From: an uncultured Lachnospiraceae bacterium
GTDB lineage: Bacteria; Bacillota; Clostridia; Lachnospirales; Lachnospiraceae
NCBI GenBank assembly: GCA_902768735.1
Contig: CACXMK010000006.1
Coordinates: 1 to 63,708, forward strand
DNA: 63,708 bases
Direction: 5' to 3'
The notes under the pieces were generated by a model. The model was not told the DNA's origin, did not search any database, and worked only from the letters and a program-made list of their open reading frames with translations. Position numbers and translations under genes: made by a program. This document shows, one piece after another, positions 18,301 through 26,759 of the stretch; within the stretch, counting starts at the first letter, position 1, and every line of letters begins with the position of its first letter.

Positions 18301-21300
18301 GACATTGACTTCGCCGGTGCTGAAGTTGACTTTGCCCGGAACGGCGCTGTGGATGCCGCCGAGGTCGATGACCAGCTCGCCGTCCACATACAGCCAGAAG
18401 TCGTCGTCTCCGGTGAACTCGAAGATAATGTCATGTCCCCAGTCGTCCTTGCCGTTGGGCGTCTGCGTGAAGGAAGCTTCCAGTTCCATGGCGAAGTAAC
18501 TGTCAACCTTCTGGCCGTCATGCTCAATGGAATACAACTGCTCGTATTTTCTGGGATCTCCGTCGGGGAGGTAGTCATTCTCCGACGAAGCCGTCGTGGC
18601 ATAAAGGTTCTTTTTATTTACTGAGGCAAAATAGCCCGCCTTGATCGTATTGAACGGCAGGAACTGCCCGTGCTGTAGAGTAAATCTGCCGCCGCTGGAG
18701 TCATAAGTGGCCAGCTCTTTGTAGACTGTAAAGTCAGTGCCATTTAGCGTCGCAAAGTTCTGCGCGCTGTCGTATTCAAAGTAGCCGGTGCCGTTGTAGG
18801 TGTCCTGCAGGAACAGGTGGTTGACTTCCGTGGCGCCGCTATACAGTACTTTAAGCGAGCCGCCGGCCGCTGTCGGGTACCCGTTCGCGCCAATGTCTGT
18901 GGAGAGGAGTCCCTGATGAAGGACCGTGCCCATTCCGCCCTGGTCATTGCCAAGGAAATCACTCATCTCTTTTCGGGTGGCGATATCGATCAGCCTCATC
19001 TTGATGCCGTACATGTTGTTGTCCACCGTCGGCACGGTCGTCGGCTCGTCGTCTACGTTGATCTCCACCATCTCGGCAAAATAGAAATCCGACAGTCCGT
19101 CCAGCCTCGAGTGGGACTCGATCTGATCGCCTACAGCTTTCAGTCCGACGTAAGAGTAATACTCTTCGTCCCAGGCCATGATCGTCGTATAGTAGCGCCC
19201 TTCCTTTCTTCCGTTCAGGTTGATACCGATGGTGTCATCAGAGAGGATCTGGGCCCCCGTGACCTGCGGCGCTAAATAACACTCCCCATACTCGTTATAG
19301 AGTTCATAGTAATAGTTCGGGTCGTCAGTGCCTTCCCAGTAGTATTCCACGAAATCCCAGAGCAGCGTATTGACTGCGTCGCCTGTCCACTCGATCCTGT
19401 CGCCGCTCTCAAAGACCCGCTTAAGCTTGCCTTCATGGTCGATCGCGTAGAATTCGTATTTCTTCGTCTCTTCATTCCAGACGCGGGTGTAGACGATGAC
19501 TCTGGAGCCGTTCGTCAGATTCGGATCGGAAACGCTGATCTTTTCCGCCGAATAGGTCCTTATATACTCTGACGTGAGTTCGGAGAGCTCGACCAGATAC
19601 AGCCACTCTCTGCCGACTTCGCCGCCGATCGAATAACCCTGATCCGTACTGCCGGAAAAAGTAAGTGTCCTGTTTCCGGATGCAAGACAGATCTGTGTGC
19701 TGCGGGCACCTGCTCCCGGTATGACCCTGATCTCGCAGGAACTGTCTGTCTCCGATACGAGCGAAGGGCCGTTCTCTCCGATCCGCAGGTATTTGGTGCT
19801 TCCGTCCACAACCGTTGAGAGCAGATACCGGTCCCCGCTGATCCAGCGGAACGTCCACATGGAAATGTCGCTGTCATTGGGCACGAACAGCTGGTCCGAA
19901 TAGTTCGAGGTGGACATGACCGTCATGGACTTGGCTTTTAAGGTGCTGTAGCCCTGCGCGGTGACATCCCCTTCTTCCGCCATCAGCCCTCTTCCTGCGA
20001 CGCCGCCTTCCCAGTTCATGAAGCCGTAGGTCTTTCCATCCAGTTCGTACGGATCCTTGTCGGCGTCAGCGTAGTACCAGATGTACATATTATTGTTGAC
20101 ATCGCTTGAAGAATTGTAACTGCAGAAACGGGTTCCGTTCGCACCGCCCTGCATGTTGATATACCATACTCCGTTGTTGAACGTAAATCTTTCGCTGTCG
20201 ACCTTTACCGTAAAAGCCGTCGCGCCTGCTGCAGCCGCATCCGCCCCGTTACGGAGGAGAAGGCTGTTGTTGTTCTCGTTTCTTACGTATTGCCTTGTCG
20301 TGCCGTCATCCGCATAGCAATAGAGATAAAACTGGTTTGACGTCCCGATCCTCTCGAAGTAGTAAAGTGCCGCATTGGCAGCCGGATAGTTCTGTGCGGG
20401 CTTCGTCTTGCCGATTCCCATTCTGGAGCTGTTCCCGTCGCGGGTATTCCTGAAATAATAGCCGTCGACGTGGCCCATATACAGCCCCATGCTGCCGAGC
20501 TCCGCCAGTTCGTCGATCGAAGTGACGTGAAACCAGCCTAAGGGGACGGATTCCGGACCTGCTACGATCGCATAGGCGGAGAAGCCGTCCGTTGTGAAGC
20601 TGATCGCGTCGCCGTCGACGTCAATGCCGATCTGCTCCGGTGTGCCGGCGGCAGCGATGGTGTCGGCGTCTGCCACGGGGGCCCTCTTGGGCGTCGGATC
20701 CTCCGCAAAGTGTACGACTTTCATGTCGTCCGCCTCTGCGTCGCACTCGTCCATGTCTTCCAGCTCGATCTTCACATCTACGCTGCTGCCCCTGGCAGGC
20801 TGGATCCTCTCACCGTCTTTGGCAATACTGATGTCAAAGAACCGCGCATAGCGAAGCACGCACTCATCGATTCCGAGCGCTTCTTTGGTCCTCTGCTCGA
20901 GGATCTCGTATGCAGTGGGCTCATCATACGCCCCTTCTTCCTGCAGGATCTCCGTGACTTCCAGCTCCGCGTCCGCCGGGATCCCGGTGTCGCTTCCGAA
21001 TGTCACGGTTATTTTGTAATTATGGCCGTCGCTTGCAAGGACCTTCTTTTCGATCGTCGTTCCCACGATGCCGTAGACCGAGAACTGCTCCGCGGCGAAT
21101 TCGACCGCTTCTACAGCCTGTTCCGTCACAGTCTTCTCGGACTCCAGGATCTCCGGTTTCTCTTCTCCGCCGTTCTCCTCGTCCTTTGCAAAGTGGATCG
21201 CCTCAATTTCCGCGTTCTCGTCGACTTCGACCGCGGTCTCGTACTCGATCCTGACCTTGACCTCGCCCTGCGGCTCGATCTGCGCGCCCTCATAGATAAA

Positions 21301-22182
21301 GGAGATGTCGTAGAAATTCGCGAACGACATGGTCGTGTACTCGTCGTACTTCTCCTGCACCTGCTCGAGAGCTCTTTCGTAGTACTCTTCGTAGGCTTCC
21401 GGATCACTGTCTTTCGTGATCTCCCTGACCTGAAGTTCCACACCGACGGGCAGTTTCGCTGTTTTGTCAAAATTCACAACGACCTTGTACGTCTCTTCCT
21501 CATCGCTGTAAACCAGCTCTGTCTCTTCGGTGATCAGTTCAGTCTCCGCGGGGACTGCGGTCGCAGCCGTGGAAGCCTCCTCAGCATCCGCTGCCGTTCC
21601 GGCTTCGCCGGATCCTTCAGCGCCGTTCCTATCGTCAGAGTCGCTGTCGGCTTCTTCCGCGTAAGCAGCGGCATTGCCTTCTCCCGCGTCCTCTTCGCTG
21701 TCTTCGTTTCCGCCTTCCGCAGATGCGTCGTCGTACACTTCATCTGAAGCGTCCTCTTGACCGGGATCTGCGGCATCGTTTCCGTTGCCCGCGCCACCGT
21801 CGTCCACATCTTCACTGCTGTTGTCTGTGTCGCCCGCGCCGCTGTTCTCCGCATCGTTCCCGCTATTGCTGTCTCCGGGATCAGCGTTATGATCCGCGGT
21901 CTCATCATCCTCCTCGCCTGTGTCATCGCTCTCTTCCGCAACTGCGGCATTTCCTCCGCCCTTGTCAGGCTCCCCTCTGTCAGTGTTGCTTGCGCTGTAC
22001 ACTGTTTTGAATACGGGGTCCTGCGCCGCGCGGCTTTTGTCAAGCGTGATCGCGGGAAGGATCATGGCGTACGTGGTCACAAAAACGACGATTGCGGATA
22101 GCACAAAGACTACGCGCCGCCATCTTCTTGATCTTCTATTAAATTCGATAAATTGTGCGATCAATCTATCAAATAATCTCAA
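15373..22182 (-). CDS. Giant LPXTG adhesin, probable pilus tip
   Basis: The 2269-residue protein starts with TTG after AGGGG. Domains in order: cytoplasmic basic segment and helix ending in TTYAMILPAITLDKS (residues 20-50), an acidic Asp/Glu/Gly/Ala linker (about 55-215), two tandem related ZU5-like domains (about 220-380 and 380-550), a beta-rich region to about 1190, a fibro-slime/PA14-like domain with FEFTGDDDFWLYVDGELV (about 1240-1330), Cna-B-type domains, three SpaA domains (near 1860, 1970, 2100) with E-box motifs such as LVETQAPEGY, then LPSTGG (about 2240), a helix and RGRFW. The size and first place before the major pilin fit a tip adhesin. The ligand is unknown. Confidence 0.88.
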   Translation of the reverse strand: MRLFDRLIAQFIEFNRRSRRWRRVVFVLSAIVVFVTTYAMILPAITLDKSRAAQDPVFKTVYSASNTDRGEPDKGGGNAAVAEESDDTGEEDDETADHNADPGDSNSGNDAENSGAGDTDNSSEDVDDGGAGNGNDAADPGQEDASDEVYDDASAEGGNEDSEEDAGEGNAAAYAEEADSDSDDRNGAEGSGEAGTAADAEEASTAATAVPAETELITEETELVYSDEEETYKVVVNFDKTAKLPVGVELQVREITKDSDPEAYEEYYERALEQVQEKYDEYTTMSFANFYDISFIYEGAQIEPQGEVKVRIEYETAVEVDENAEIEAIHFAKDEENGGEEKPEILESEKTVTEQAVEAVEFAAEQFSVYGIVGTTIEKKVLASDGHNYKITVTFGSDTGIPADAELEVTEILQEEGAYDEPTAYEILEQRTKEALGIDECVLRYARFFDISIAKDGERIQPARGSSVDVKIELEDMDECDAEADDMKVVHFAEDPTPKRAPVADADTIAAAGTPEQIGIDVDGDAISFTTDGFSAYAIVAGPESVPLGWFHVTSIDELAELGSMGLYMGHVDGYYFRNTRDGNSSRMGIGKTKPAQNYPAANAALYYFERIGTSNQFYLYCYADDGTTRQYVRNENNNSLLLRNGADAAAAGATAFTVKVDSERFTFNNGVWYINMQGGANGTRFCSYNSSSDVNNNMYIWYYADADKDPYELDGKTYGFMNWEGGVAGRGLMAEEGDVTAQGYSTLKAKSMTVMSTSNYSDQLFVPNDSDISMWTFRWISGDRYLLSTVVDGSTKYLRIGENGPSLVSETDSSCEIRVIPGAGARSTQICLASGNRTLTFSGSTDQGYSIGGEVGREWLYLVELSELTSEYIRTYSAEKISVSDPNLTNGSRVIVYTRVWNEETKKYEFYAIDHEGKLKRVFESGDRIEWTGDAVNTLLWDFVEYYWEGTDDPNYYYELYNEYGECYLAPQVTGAQILSDDTIGINLNGRKEGRYYTTIMAWDEEYYSYVGLKAVGDQIESHSRLDGLSDFYFAEMVEINVDDEPTTVPTVDNNMYGIKMRLIDIATRKEMSDFLGNDQGGMGTVLHQGLLSTDIGANGYPTAAGGSLKVLYSGATEVNHLFLQDTYNGTGYFEYDSAQNFATLNGTDFTVYKELATYDSSGGRFTLQHGQFLPFNTIKAGYFASVNKKNLYATTASSENDYLPDGDPRKYEQLYSIEHDGQKVDSYFAMELEASFTQTPNGKDDWGHDIIFEFTGDDDFWLYVDGELVIDLGGIHSAVPGKVNFSTGEVNVNGTDTTLRDLFIKNYKKRGHTQAEAEAHVADLFIQNDAGQWIFPEYSTHTMRIFYMERGAGASNLHMRFNLASVKPGTVELSKELSGVDTTESVLSAFAFQILYKTEDGTEKRMEYVPYAGEDAAEGYVIYKNTTQDVSHIEEFVVGDITYDDVFLLKAGETAEIKLPEEAAEYRIIECGINTDVFKTVTANGSQLAGTTDAGHPASAYPANRRDFGIGYDTTDKRARVKYDNEVDPDALRTVTITKKLFKEDGTTEIPYELDQTPFTFRLYLASEYDELDSAYIYTYHVRDADGNYCRWDAASSRFVSIGVKDYDEVPPELIHSISFTTSIYGTIAKVPADHVVELRNMLAGTKFKIEERAGEMPDGYSFQKYKYNGEDYSTEQRDGVVDTVVARETPEDPDPHVDICNIKGWGLRVKKVWSDADFMESREPTYFAVFIDHSEEGEEEDLTLVEGTVKQLVFDAKPQTLYWYFPRLVTDFKNYVIREVTLVGGSPVVDEEGNVTGFDRADPIPEGGDLVLEGTQKGEPSTSEYTYTVLYEEGVIEEGSNVRVDTTTNYRPGVILRKAKWDGTSPLAGAGFKLTDTGTEGEEITIGTFTSGKDGLITVAFLSDDVEYTLTETKAPQAYYGLQEPMTITLSKGTLTVGYEDPDYYEVTTESGMPTLIIKDRPYTFEAVKTDLSTGEPLEGVHFALHREVTTGGVTTIDLNPMPGYEDLVTDEDGLIPQIDNTLPAGKYELREKETPDGYQGLSSYLQFKISSAGKIILIPEKYPEHVTLEELTGGDSGEADDGTIRYVLTIPNVKQKQVSVWKTNEDHTAITIGATFALYHAEDCDPTTGFPVDPGKEPIMTGRTGANGLLRLGTLETGEYRLVETQAPEGYRQLTSAIRITVSDTSVTAFQGTGESEVARDDPDNPYYRYWVSGQPPGTWQIRVWNNSGYELPSTGGTGTFPYTVGGILLITIYVTVNMLRGRFW

Positions 22183-22257
22183 TGTTTTACCCCTGTATTT
22201 CGACTACCGTTGCCGGCAGATAATGTGTCGTGACTTTTACATTCTTTTACAGGGTAC

Positions 22258-22263
22258 ATTATA
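22258..22263 (-). promoter_or_regulatory. -10 box for the pilus operon
   Basis: TATAAT on the minus strand lies about 75 bases upstream of the adhesin start. The -35 is weak (TTTTGC at 17 bases), which suggests low or activated expression. Confidence 0.5.
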
Positions 22264-22370
22264 AGCGTTACTTTTCCATCGCAAAAGACACTATTGTTAA
22301 TTTTTTATGTCTTTTTTTTACGATGGCTTTCCGAGGGCCAGAGTCTGCCGCAGCGCAGCGGGAAATGCCG

Positions 22371-22403
22371 CAAAAAAAAGGCCGCCGGCATGTGCCGACG
22401 GCT
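22371..22403 (-). terminator. Terminator after rsmI
   Basis: GCCGTCGGCA pairs with TGCCGGCGGC around CA, and a T8 run follows on the minus strand. It ends the gmk-holB-ricT-trmN6-rsmI operon. Confidence 0.93.
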
Positions 22404-22412
22404 CCTTATGAC

Positions 22413-23348
22413 CTATAACAGATCCTTGTAGATCTCCCTTTTTGACACGCCCCGGTCCGCCGCCACCTTCTTCATGGCTTCTTTGCGGCTGAGCCCCTGC
22501 GCGGTATACATTTCCATGTGCTCTTCCAGCGACATCTCCCCAAAGGCCTGCCGCTTCTCCTCCTCCAGCTGCGCCCGGTCTGCGCCTGCGAGCACGAGCA
22601 CATACTCGCCCCGCGGCTCATTTTCCTCATAATACGCGATCGCCCCCAAGAGCGTCATCGGCAGCGCCTCCTCGAACCGCTTCGTGAGCTCTCTGCACAG
22701 CGTGATCCGCCGGTCGCCGAGATTCTCATACAGTTCCTGCAGAGTTCCGCGCAGGTGATGCGGCGCCTCGTACAGGATCGTCGTGCGCTCCTCCCTCTGC
22801 AACCCTGCCAAAACATACCTTCGCTCCTTCTTTTCCGACGGCAGAAAGCCCTCAAAGCAGAACCTTCTCGCAGGCATCCCCGACATCGTCAGTGCGGTGA
22901 TCAGAGCGCACGCGCCGGGCAGCGAAGTCACGCGGATCCCCTGCTCGATACACTTTGCGGCGATCACTTCGCCCGGATCGGAGATCGCGGGCGTTCCCGC
23001 GTCCGTCACCAGCGCGATCGAAGCCCCTCGCCGGAGCTTTGCGATCAGTTCGTCCGCCTTGTCGTACTTGTTGTACTCGTGGTAACTGGTGAGCGGCTTT
23101 TTGATGTCAAAGTGGTTGAGCAGGCGCAGCGTGTTGCGCGTATCCTCCGCGGCGATCAGGTCCACTGCCCGCAGGGTGCGCAGGACGCGCTCTGTGATGT
23201 CGCCCAGATTGCCGATCGGCGTTGCGCAAAGATACAGCGTGCCCGGAATCACATCGCCTGACGGCTCCCCGGATCCCTGTGCCGCCTCACTGATCTCTTC
23301 TATACTATTATCAAAACTATTATCAAAATCAGTATCCGTATACCTCAT
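22413..23348 (-). CDS. rsmI: 16S rRNA 2'-O-ribose C1402 methyltransferase
   Basis: RsmI methylates the ribose of C1402 in the decoding centre using SAM. The start at 23348 has GGAGGAG upstream and overlaps the trmN6 end by 20 bases, giving 311 residues. Conserved blocks are LYLCATPIGNLGDIT, AEDTRNTLRLLNHF, VTDAGTPAISDPG and LPGACALITAL. An extra 35-residue polar segment precedes the core. The last gene of the operon, as in Bacillus yabC. Confidence 0.95.
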   Translation of the reverse strand: MRYTDTDFDNSFDNSIEEISEAAQGSGEPSGDVIPGTLYLCATPIGNLGDITERVLRTLRAVDLIAAEDTRNTLRLLNHFDIKKPLTSYHEYNKYDKADELIAKLRRGASIALVTDAGTPAISDPGEVIAAKCIEQGIRVTSLPGACALITALTMSGMPARRFCFEGFLPSEKKERRYVLAGLQREERTTILYEAPHHLRGTLQELYENLGDRRITLCRELTKRFEEALPMTLLGAIAYYEENEPRGEYVLVLAGADRAQLEEEKRQAFGEMSLEEHMEMYTAQGLSRKEAMKKVAADRGVSKREIYKDLL

Positions 23349-24093
23349 AGATCTCCTCCGTGTACACTCCCGGCTCCTTGTAGACAATCAGCGGCTTCTC
23401 TACCGAGAGCCGCGGACGCCCTCCCCGCACGCAGTCCAAAAGGACCATGTTCGGTTCCCGGTCCACATAAGGATATACGAGCCGCATGCGCTTGGGCTCC
23501 AGCCCGTGATCCCGCAGCGTCGTCATGATCTCCGCGAGCCGGAACGGCCTGTGCACGAGATAAAAGTGTCCTCCCGGCTTCAGCAGCCTTTCCGCAGCGT
23601 GCGCCACATCCTCAAATTCGCACAGAACCTCGTGACGGGCGATCGCTTTCGGGCTCTGAGGGTTTTGAAGCCCATGGCTCTTTATCATGTAGGGCGGATT
23701 GCATGTCACTATGCCAAAAGAAGCAGGCGCAAAGATTGCGTCTGCCTCCCTGATATCGCCTTGCACGATCCGGATCCTGTCTTCCAGCCGGTTCATTTTC
23801 ACGCTCCGAAGCGCCATTTCAGCGCTGTCGGGCTGTATTTCCAGCCCTGTCAGGGTCCTGCAGTCCGATTTCGCAGACATAAGGAGCGGGATGATCCCCG
23901 TTCCGGTCCCCAGGTCCAGCAGGTCTTCACCTGACATCGGCCGGCTGCCGATCCCATCCTGAACGAATCCGGTGAGCAGTACCGCATCCATGCCAAAACA
24001 GAATCTCGCCGGATCCTGGATGATCCTCAGTCCGCTCCGCTGCAGGTCGTCGACTTTCTCCCCCGGCTTAAGAAATTGTGCGTCGTCGTGCAT
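23329..24093 (-). CDS. trmN6: tRNA1(Val) adenine-N6 methyltransferase-like protein
   Basis: The 254-residue protein has a SAM-binding domain with LDLGTGTGIIPLLMS and the NPPYMIKS catalytic motif of N6-adenine methyltransferases, as in YfiC/YabB. It probably modifies A37 of tRNA1(Val). The start at 24093 follows AGAGG at seven bases; a GTG five codons earlier overlaps the ricT stop and is an alternative. The neighbours ricT and rsmI match the Bacillus yaaT-yabB-yabC order. Confidence 0.9.
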   Translation of the reverse strand: MHDDAQFLKPGEKVDDLQRSGLRIIQDPARFCFGMDAVLLTGFVQDGIGSRPMSGEDLLDLGTGTGIIPLLMSAKSDCRTLTGLEIQPDSAEMALRSVKMNRLEDRIRIVQGDIREADAIFAPASFGIVTCNPPYMIKSHGLQNPQSPKAIARHEVLCEFEDVAHAAERLLKPGGHFYLVHRPFRLAEIMTTLRDHGLEPKRMRLVYPYVDREPNMVLLDCVRGGRPRLSVEKPLIVYKEPGVYTEEIYEVYGY

Positions 24094-24104
24094 TACTACC
24101 TCTG

Positions 24105-25694
24105 TCACATTTCGGTCTGATTGTTGTTCCTGCGGCGGTTGTTCCGGTTGCCGCGGTCTTCGCGATTACCGCGGTCCTGTCGGTCTCCTCTTTCTTCACG
24201 GTTACCGCGGTCCTGGCGGTCTCCTCTGTCTTCACGGTTACTGCGGTCTTGGCGGTCTCCCTTATCTTCGCGGTTGCTGCGATTGCCGCGGTCCTTCCGG
24301 TCGCGCGAGGGCTGGCGCTCCTGGTTTTCAAGGCGCTCAAGTTCCTGGACCTCCTTGGGATCCGCACTGTCCTTGCGGCTACGGTTGCCGCCGCGGCGGC
24401 GCCTGCGAAGGATCGTGATATCATCGACGTGATACTCGTGATATTCTTTTTCGTCGTCCACTTCCACGAGGATACGAACTGTCTGGCGAAGAACATTGAC
24501 GCTCTCCACCTGGCCGCTGAGGCCGTCTTTACCCTGGACTTCGTCGCCGACTTTCGGAAGAGTGCGGTTCAGCTCTTCGTAGGTATCCGCCTCGTTTTTG
24601 AGGCAGCACATCAGACGGCCGCAGACGCCGGAGATCTTTCCGGGATTGAGTGAGAGATTCTGCTCTTTTGCCATCTTGATCGAAACCGGAATAAAATCGC
24701 TCATCCAGGTGTGGCAGCAGAGAGGCCTGCCGCAGATTCCGTAGCCACCCAGTATTTTGGTCTCGTCGCGTACGCCGATCTGGCGCAGCTCGATGCGGGT
24801 GCGGAAGACGCTGGCAAGGTCCTTGACCAGATCGCGGAAATCCACACGCCCGTCGGCAGTAAAATAAAACAGCACTTTGCTGTTGTCAAACGTATACTCC
24901 GCGTTGATGAGCTTCATTTCGAGGCCGTGATCGCGGATCTTCTCCTGGCAGATGCGGTAGGCTTCCTTCTCCTTCGCGCGGTTGCGAAGCTCTGTCTCAG
25001 TATCCTCGGGAGTCGCCACGCGGATGACCTCCTTGAGGGGCTGGGGGACCTTGGCGGCGCAGACTTCCATCGGGATACCGACAACAGTACCGTACTCGAT
25101 GCCGCGGACTGTCTCGACGATGACATGGGCGCCATGGTGGATCTCCCACTCGCCGGGATCAAAGAAATAGACCTTTCCTGCCGTACGGAAACGGACGCCG
25201 ATCACGCGGATCTTGGCGTCGGGGCAGACCGGGATCTGCTGTATCTCATCAGGCCTGTCTTCCTCAGCCGGTTTCTCTTCAGCGGCGGGCTGCTCATATG
25301 CAGACGCAGTTTCTTCTACATTAGGGGCTTCCTGTTCTGAGGCCTTCGCTTCGGCGGCAGACTTCGCTGCTGAAGCGGCTTGCAGTTCTGTCAGAGAAGC
25401 CTTGAGCAACTCGTCCTGCTCTGTCAGCGTAGCCTGCGCCGCCAGAATCGCCTGAAGCTCCTCCTCTGTAACAGAAAGCTCACCCTCCTTGGGCACCGGT
25501 GCAGCATTCAAAGCAGCCTCCTGAGCGGCCTCCGATACAGCTTCTGCTTCTTCGTGCTCTGCTACGGCTTTGGCAAGAGCGTTCGCGCCCGCGGCTGCCA
25601 CTGCTTCCGCCCTGCGCGCCTCCTGTCCGGCGACCTCGAGGATCTCGACCTCTTCTGTGCTAACTATGATCTCTGTATGCTTAATGATATCCAT
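24105..25694 (-). CDS. ricT: RicT/YaaT (PSP1 domain) protein with extended ends
   Basis: The core PSP1 domain (about residues 155-430) starts at VIGVRFRTAGKVYFFDPGEW and holds the Cys motifs GICGRPLCCHTW and GVCGRLMCCLKN, known in Bacillus to bind iron-sulfur clusters in the RicAFT complex that directs RNase Y. Two features are unusual: a 150-residue Ala/Glu-rich N-terminal extension, and a C-terminal tail (about 450-529) of Arg/Asp/Gly/Asn repeats encoded by a 36-bp repeat. The start has TAAGGA at good spacing, supporting the long N-terminus. RicA and RicF are not in this window. Confidence 0.9.
   Translation of the reverse strand: MDIIKHTEIIVSTEEVEILEVAGQEARRAEAVAAAGANALAKAVAEHEEAEAVSEAAQEAALNAAPVPKEGELSVTEEELQAILAAQATLTEQDELLKASLTELQAASAAKSAAEAKASEQEAPNVEETASAYEQPAAEEKPAEEDRPDEIQQIPVCPDAKIRVIGVRFRTAGKVYFFDPGEWEIHHGAHVIVETVRGIEYGTVVGIPMEVCAAKVPQPLKEVIRVATPEDTETELRNRAKEKEAYRICQEKIRDHGLEMKLINAEYTFDNSKVLFYFTADGRVDFRDLVKDLASVFRTRIELRQIGVRDETKILGGYGICGRPLCCHTWMSDFIPVSIKMAKEQNLSLNPGKISGVCGRLMCCLKNEADTYEELNRTLPKVGDEVQGKDGLSGQVESVNVLRQTVRILVEVDDEKEYHEYHVDDITILRRRRRGGNRSRKDSADPKEVQELERLENQERQPSRDRKDRGNRSNREDKGDRQDRSNREDRGDRQDRGNREERGDRQDRGNREDRGNRNNRRRNNNQTEM
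24141..24310. repeat. 36-bp degenerate tandem repeat in ricT
   Basis: About four copies of a 36-bp unit encode 12-residue repeats of the form NREDRGDRQDRG. The period is a multiple of three. Copies differ by few bases, so slippage or recombination could change the length of the tail. Confidence 0.9.
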
Positions 25695-25721
25695 TGTATT
25701 TCCTTACCCTGTACTATATGA

Positions 25722-26759
25722 TTACGCCGTCCGCCGGCGGTACTCCTCCCTGATCTTCAAAAGAAGGATCTCAAAGACCGCGTCCGCCGCGACATTGGAC
25801 TTAAGGCGTCTCGCTGCCGCGTCGATCTGATCGAGGATCTCGCCGAGCTGCCCGTATCCGAGCAAACCTGCGGCTTCTATAATATACTGTATATCTTCCT
25901 TAAAAATCAAGTTTTCACTTTCCTGCGCACTCCGATACAGTAATACATCCCTGAACCACATCATGAGGAACGTCAGGAACGCGTCTCTTCTTGCGGGATC
26001 GATACCCGACGAGAACTCGCTGATCTGCTGCGCGTCCACTCTCGCGATGCGGGTCAGAAATCCCACCGTATTATCGCGCAGCTCGAGGAAATCGCGGTCA
26101 TCCACAAGCAGGAGCGCCTGCCCGGGGTTACCGCCCGAGAACCGTGCGAGCACCTTTGCCTGCTCGGAAGACAGGCCTTTTTCCCGCTGCAGATATTCCG
26201 CGATCTGATTCTCTTCCACCGCCCGGGTCTGCAGCACAACGCACCTGCTCAGGATCGTCGGCAAAAAAGTGCTCACCCCGTTTGCGATCAGCAATATGAC
26301 CGCGTATTCCGGCGGTTCTTCCAATGTCTTAAGAAGGGCATTCTGAGCCTGGACAGTGAGTTTCTCCGCATCGGGCACGATATAGATCTTGTGGGCATTG
26401 GCATATGGCCTGATCTGAAGGTCCGCACGCATGCGGCGGATCTCGTCGATGCCTATACTGTTCGGCTTAGCGTGGGTGACGGTGATGATATCCGGCTGGT
26501 TGCCGCTCTCCGCCTGCATGCAGGAAAGACACTTTCCGCAGGGTTCCGGGTTCTCTGCCTGCCGGTTCTTTGTCTGTATATTCTCCGCCTGCAGGTTCTC
26601 GCACTGAAGCGCAGCCGCGAAGATCGAGGCGATTGTCTTCCGTCCTGAGCCTGCGTCTCCGCTCAGAATATAGGCATGCGAAATACTGCCCGTCCGCAGG
26701 GCATTGTAGAGATGTTCGATGATGGCCTTCTGGCCGATAATATCAGAAAATTTCTTCAC
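25722..26759 (-). CDS. holB: DNA polymerase III subunit delta prime
   Basis: The 345-residue clamp-loader subunit has SHAYILSGDAGSGRKTIA, in which the P-loop Lys-Thr is kept, a zinc-type Cys module (CEN... CGKCLSCM) and the SRC motif (ILSRCVVLQ). It forms the clamp loader with DnaX and HolA. It overlaps the upstream gmk-like gene by four bases (ATGA), and ricT begins 27 bases downstream. The region EDIQYIIEAAG lies in the C-terminal collar domain. Confidence 0.93.
   Translation of the reverse strand: MKKFSDIIGQKAIIEHLYNALRTGSISHAYILSGDAGSGRKTIASIFAAALQCENLQAENIQTKNRQAENPEPCGKCLSCMQAESGNQPDIITVTHAKPNSIGIDEIRRMRADLQIRPYANAHKIYIVPDAEKLTVQAQNALLKTLEEPPEYAVILLIANGVSTFLPTILSRCVVLQTRAVEENQIAEYLQREKGLSSEQAKVLARFSGGNPGQALLLVDDRDFLELRDNTVGFLTRIARVDAQQISEFSSGIDPARRDAFLTFLMMWFRDVLLYRSAQESENLIFKEDIQYIIEAAGLLGYGQLGEILDQIDAAARRLKSNVAADAVFEILLLKIREEYRRRTA

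Noticed and set aside
24141-24310. Possible CRISPR array
   Set aside because: The 36-bp units are contiguous, lack spacers, stay in frame and encode the ricT tail.
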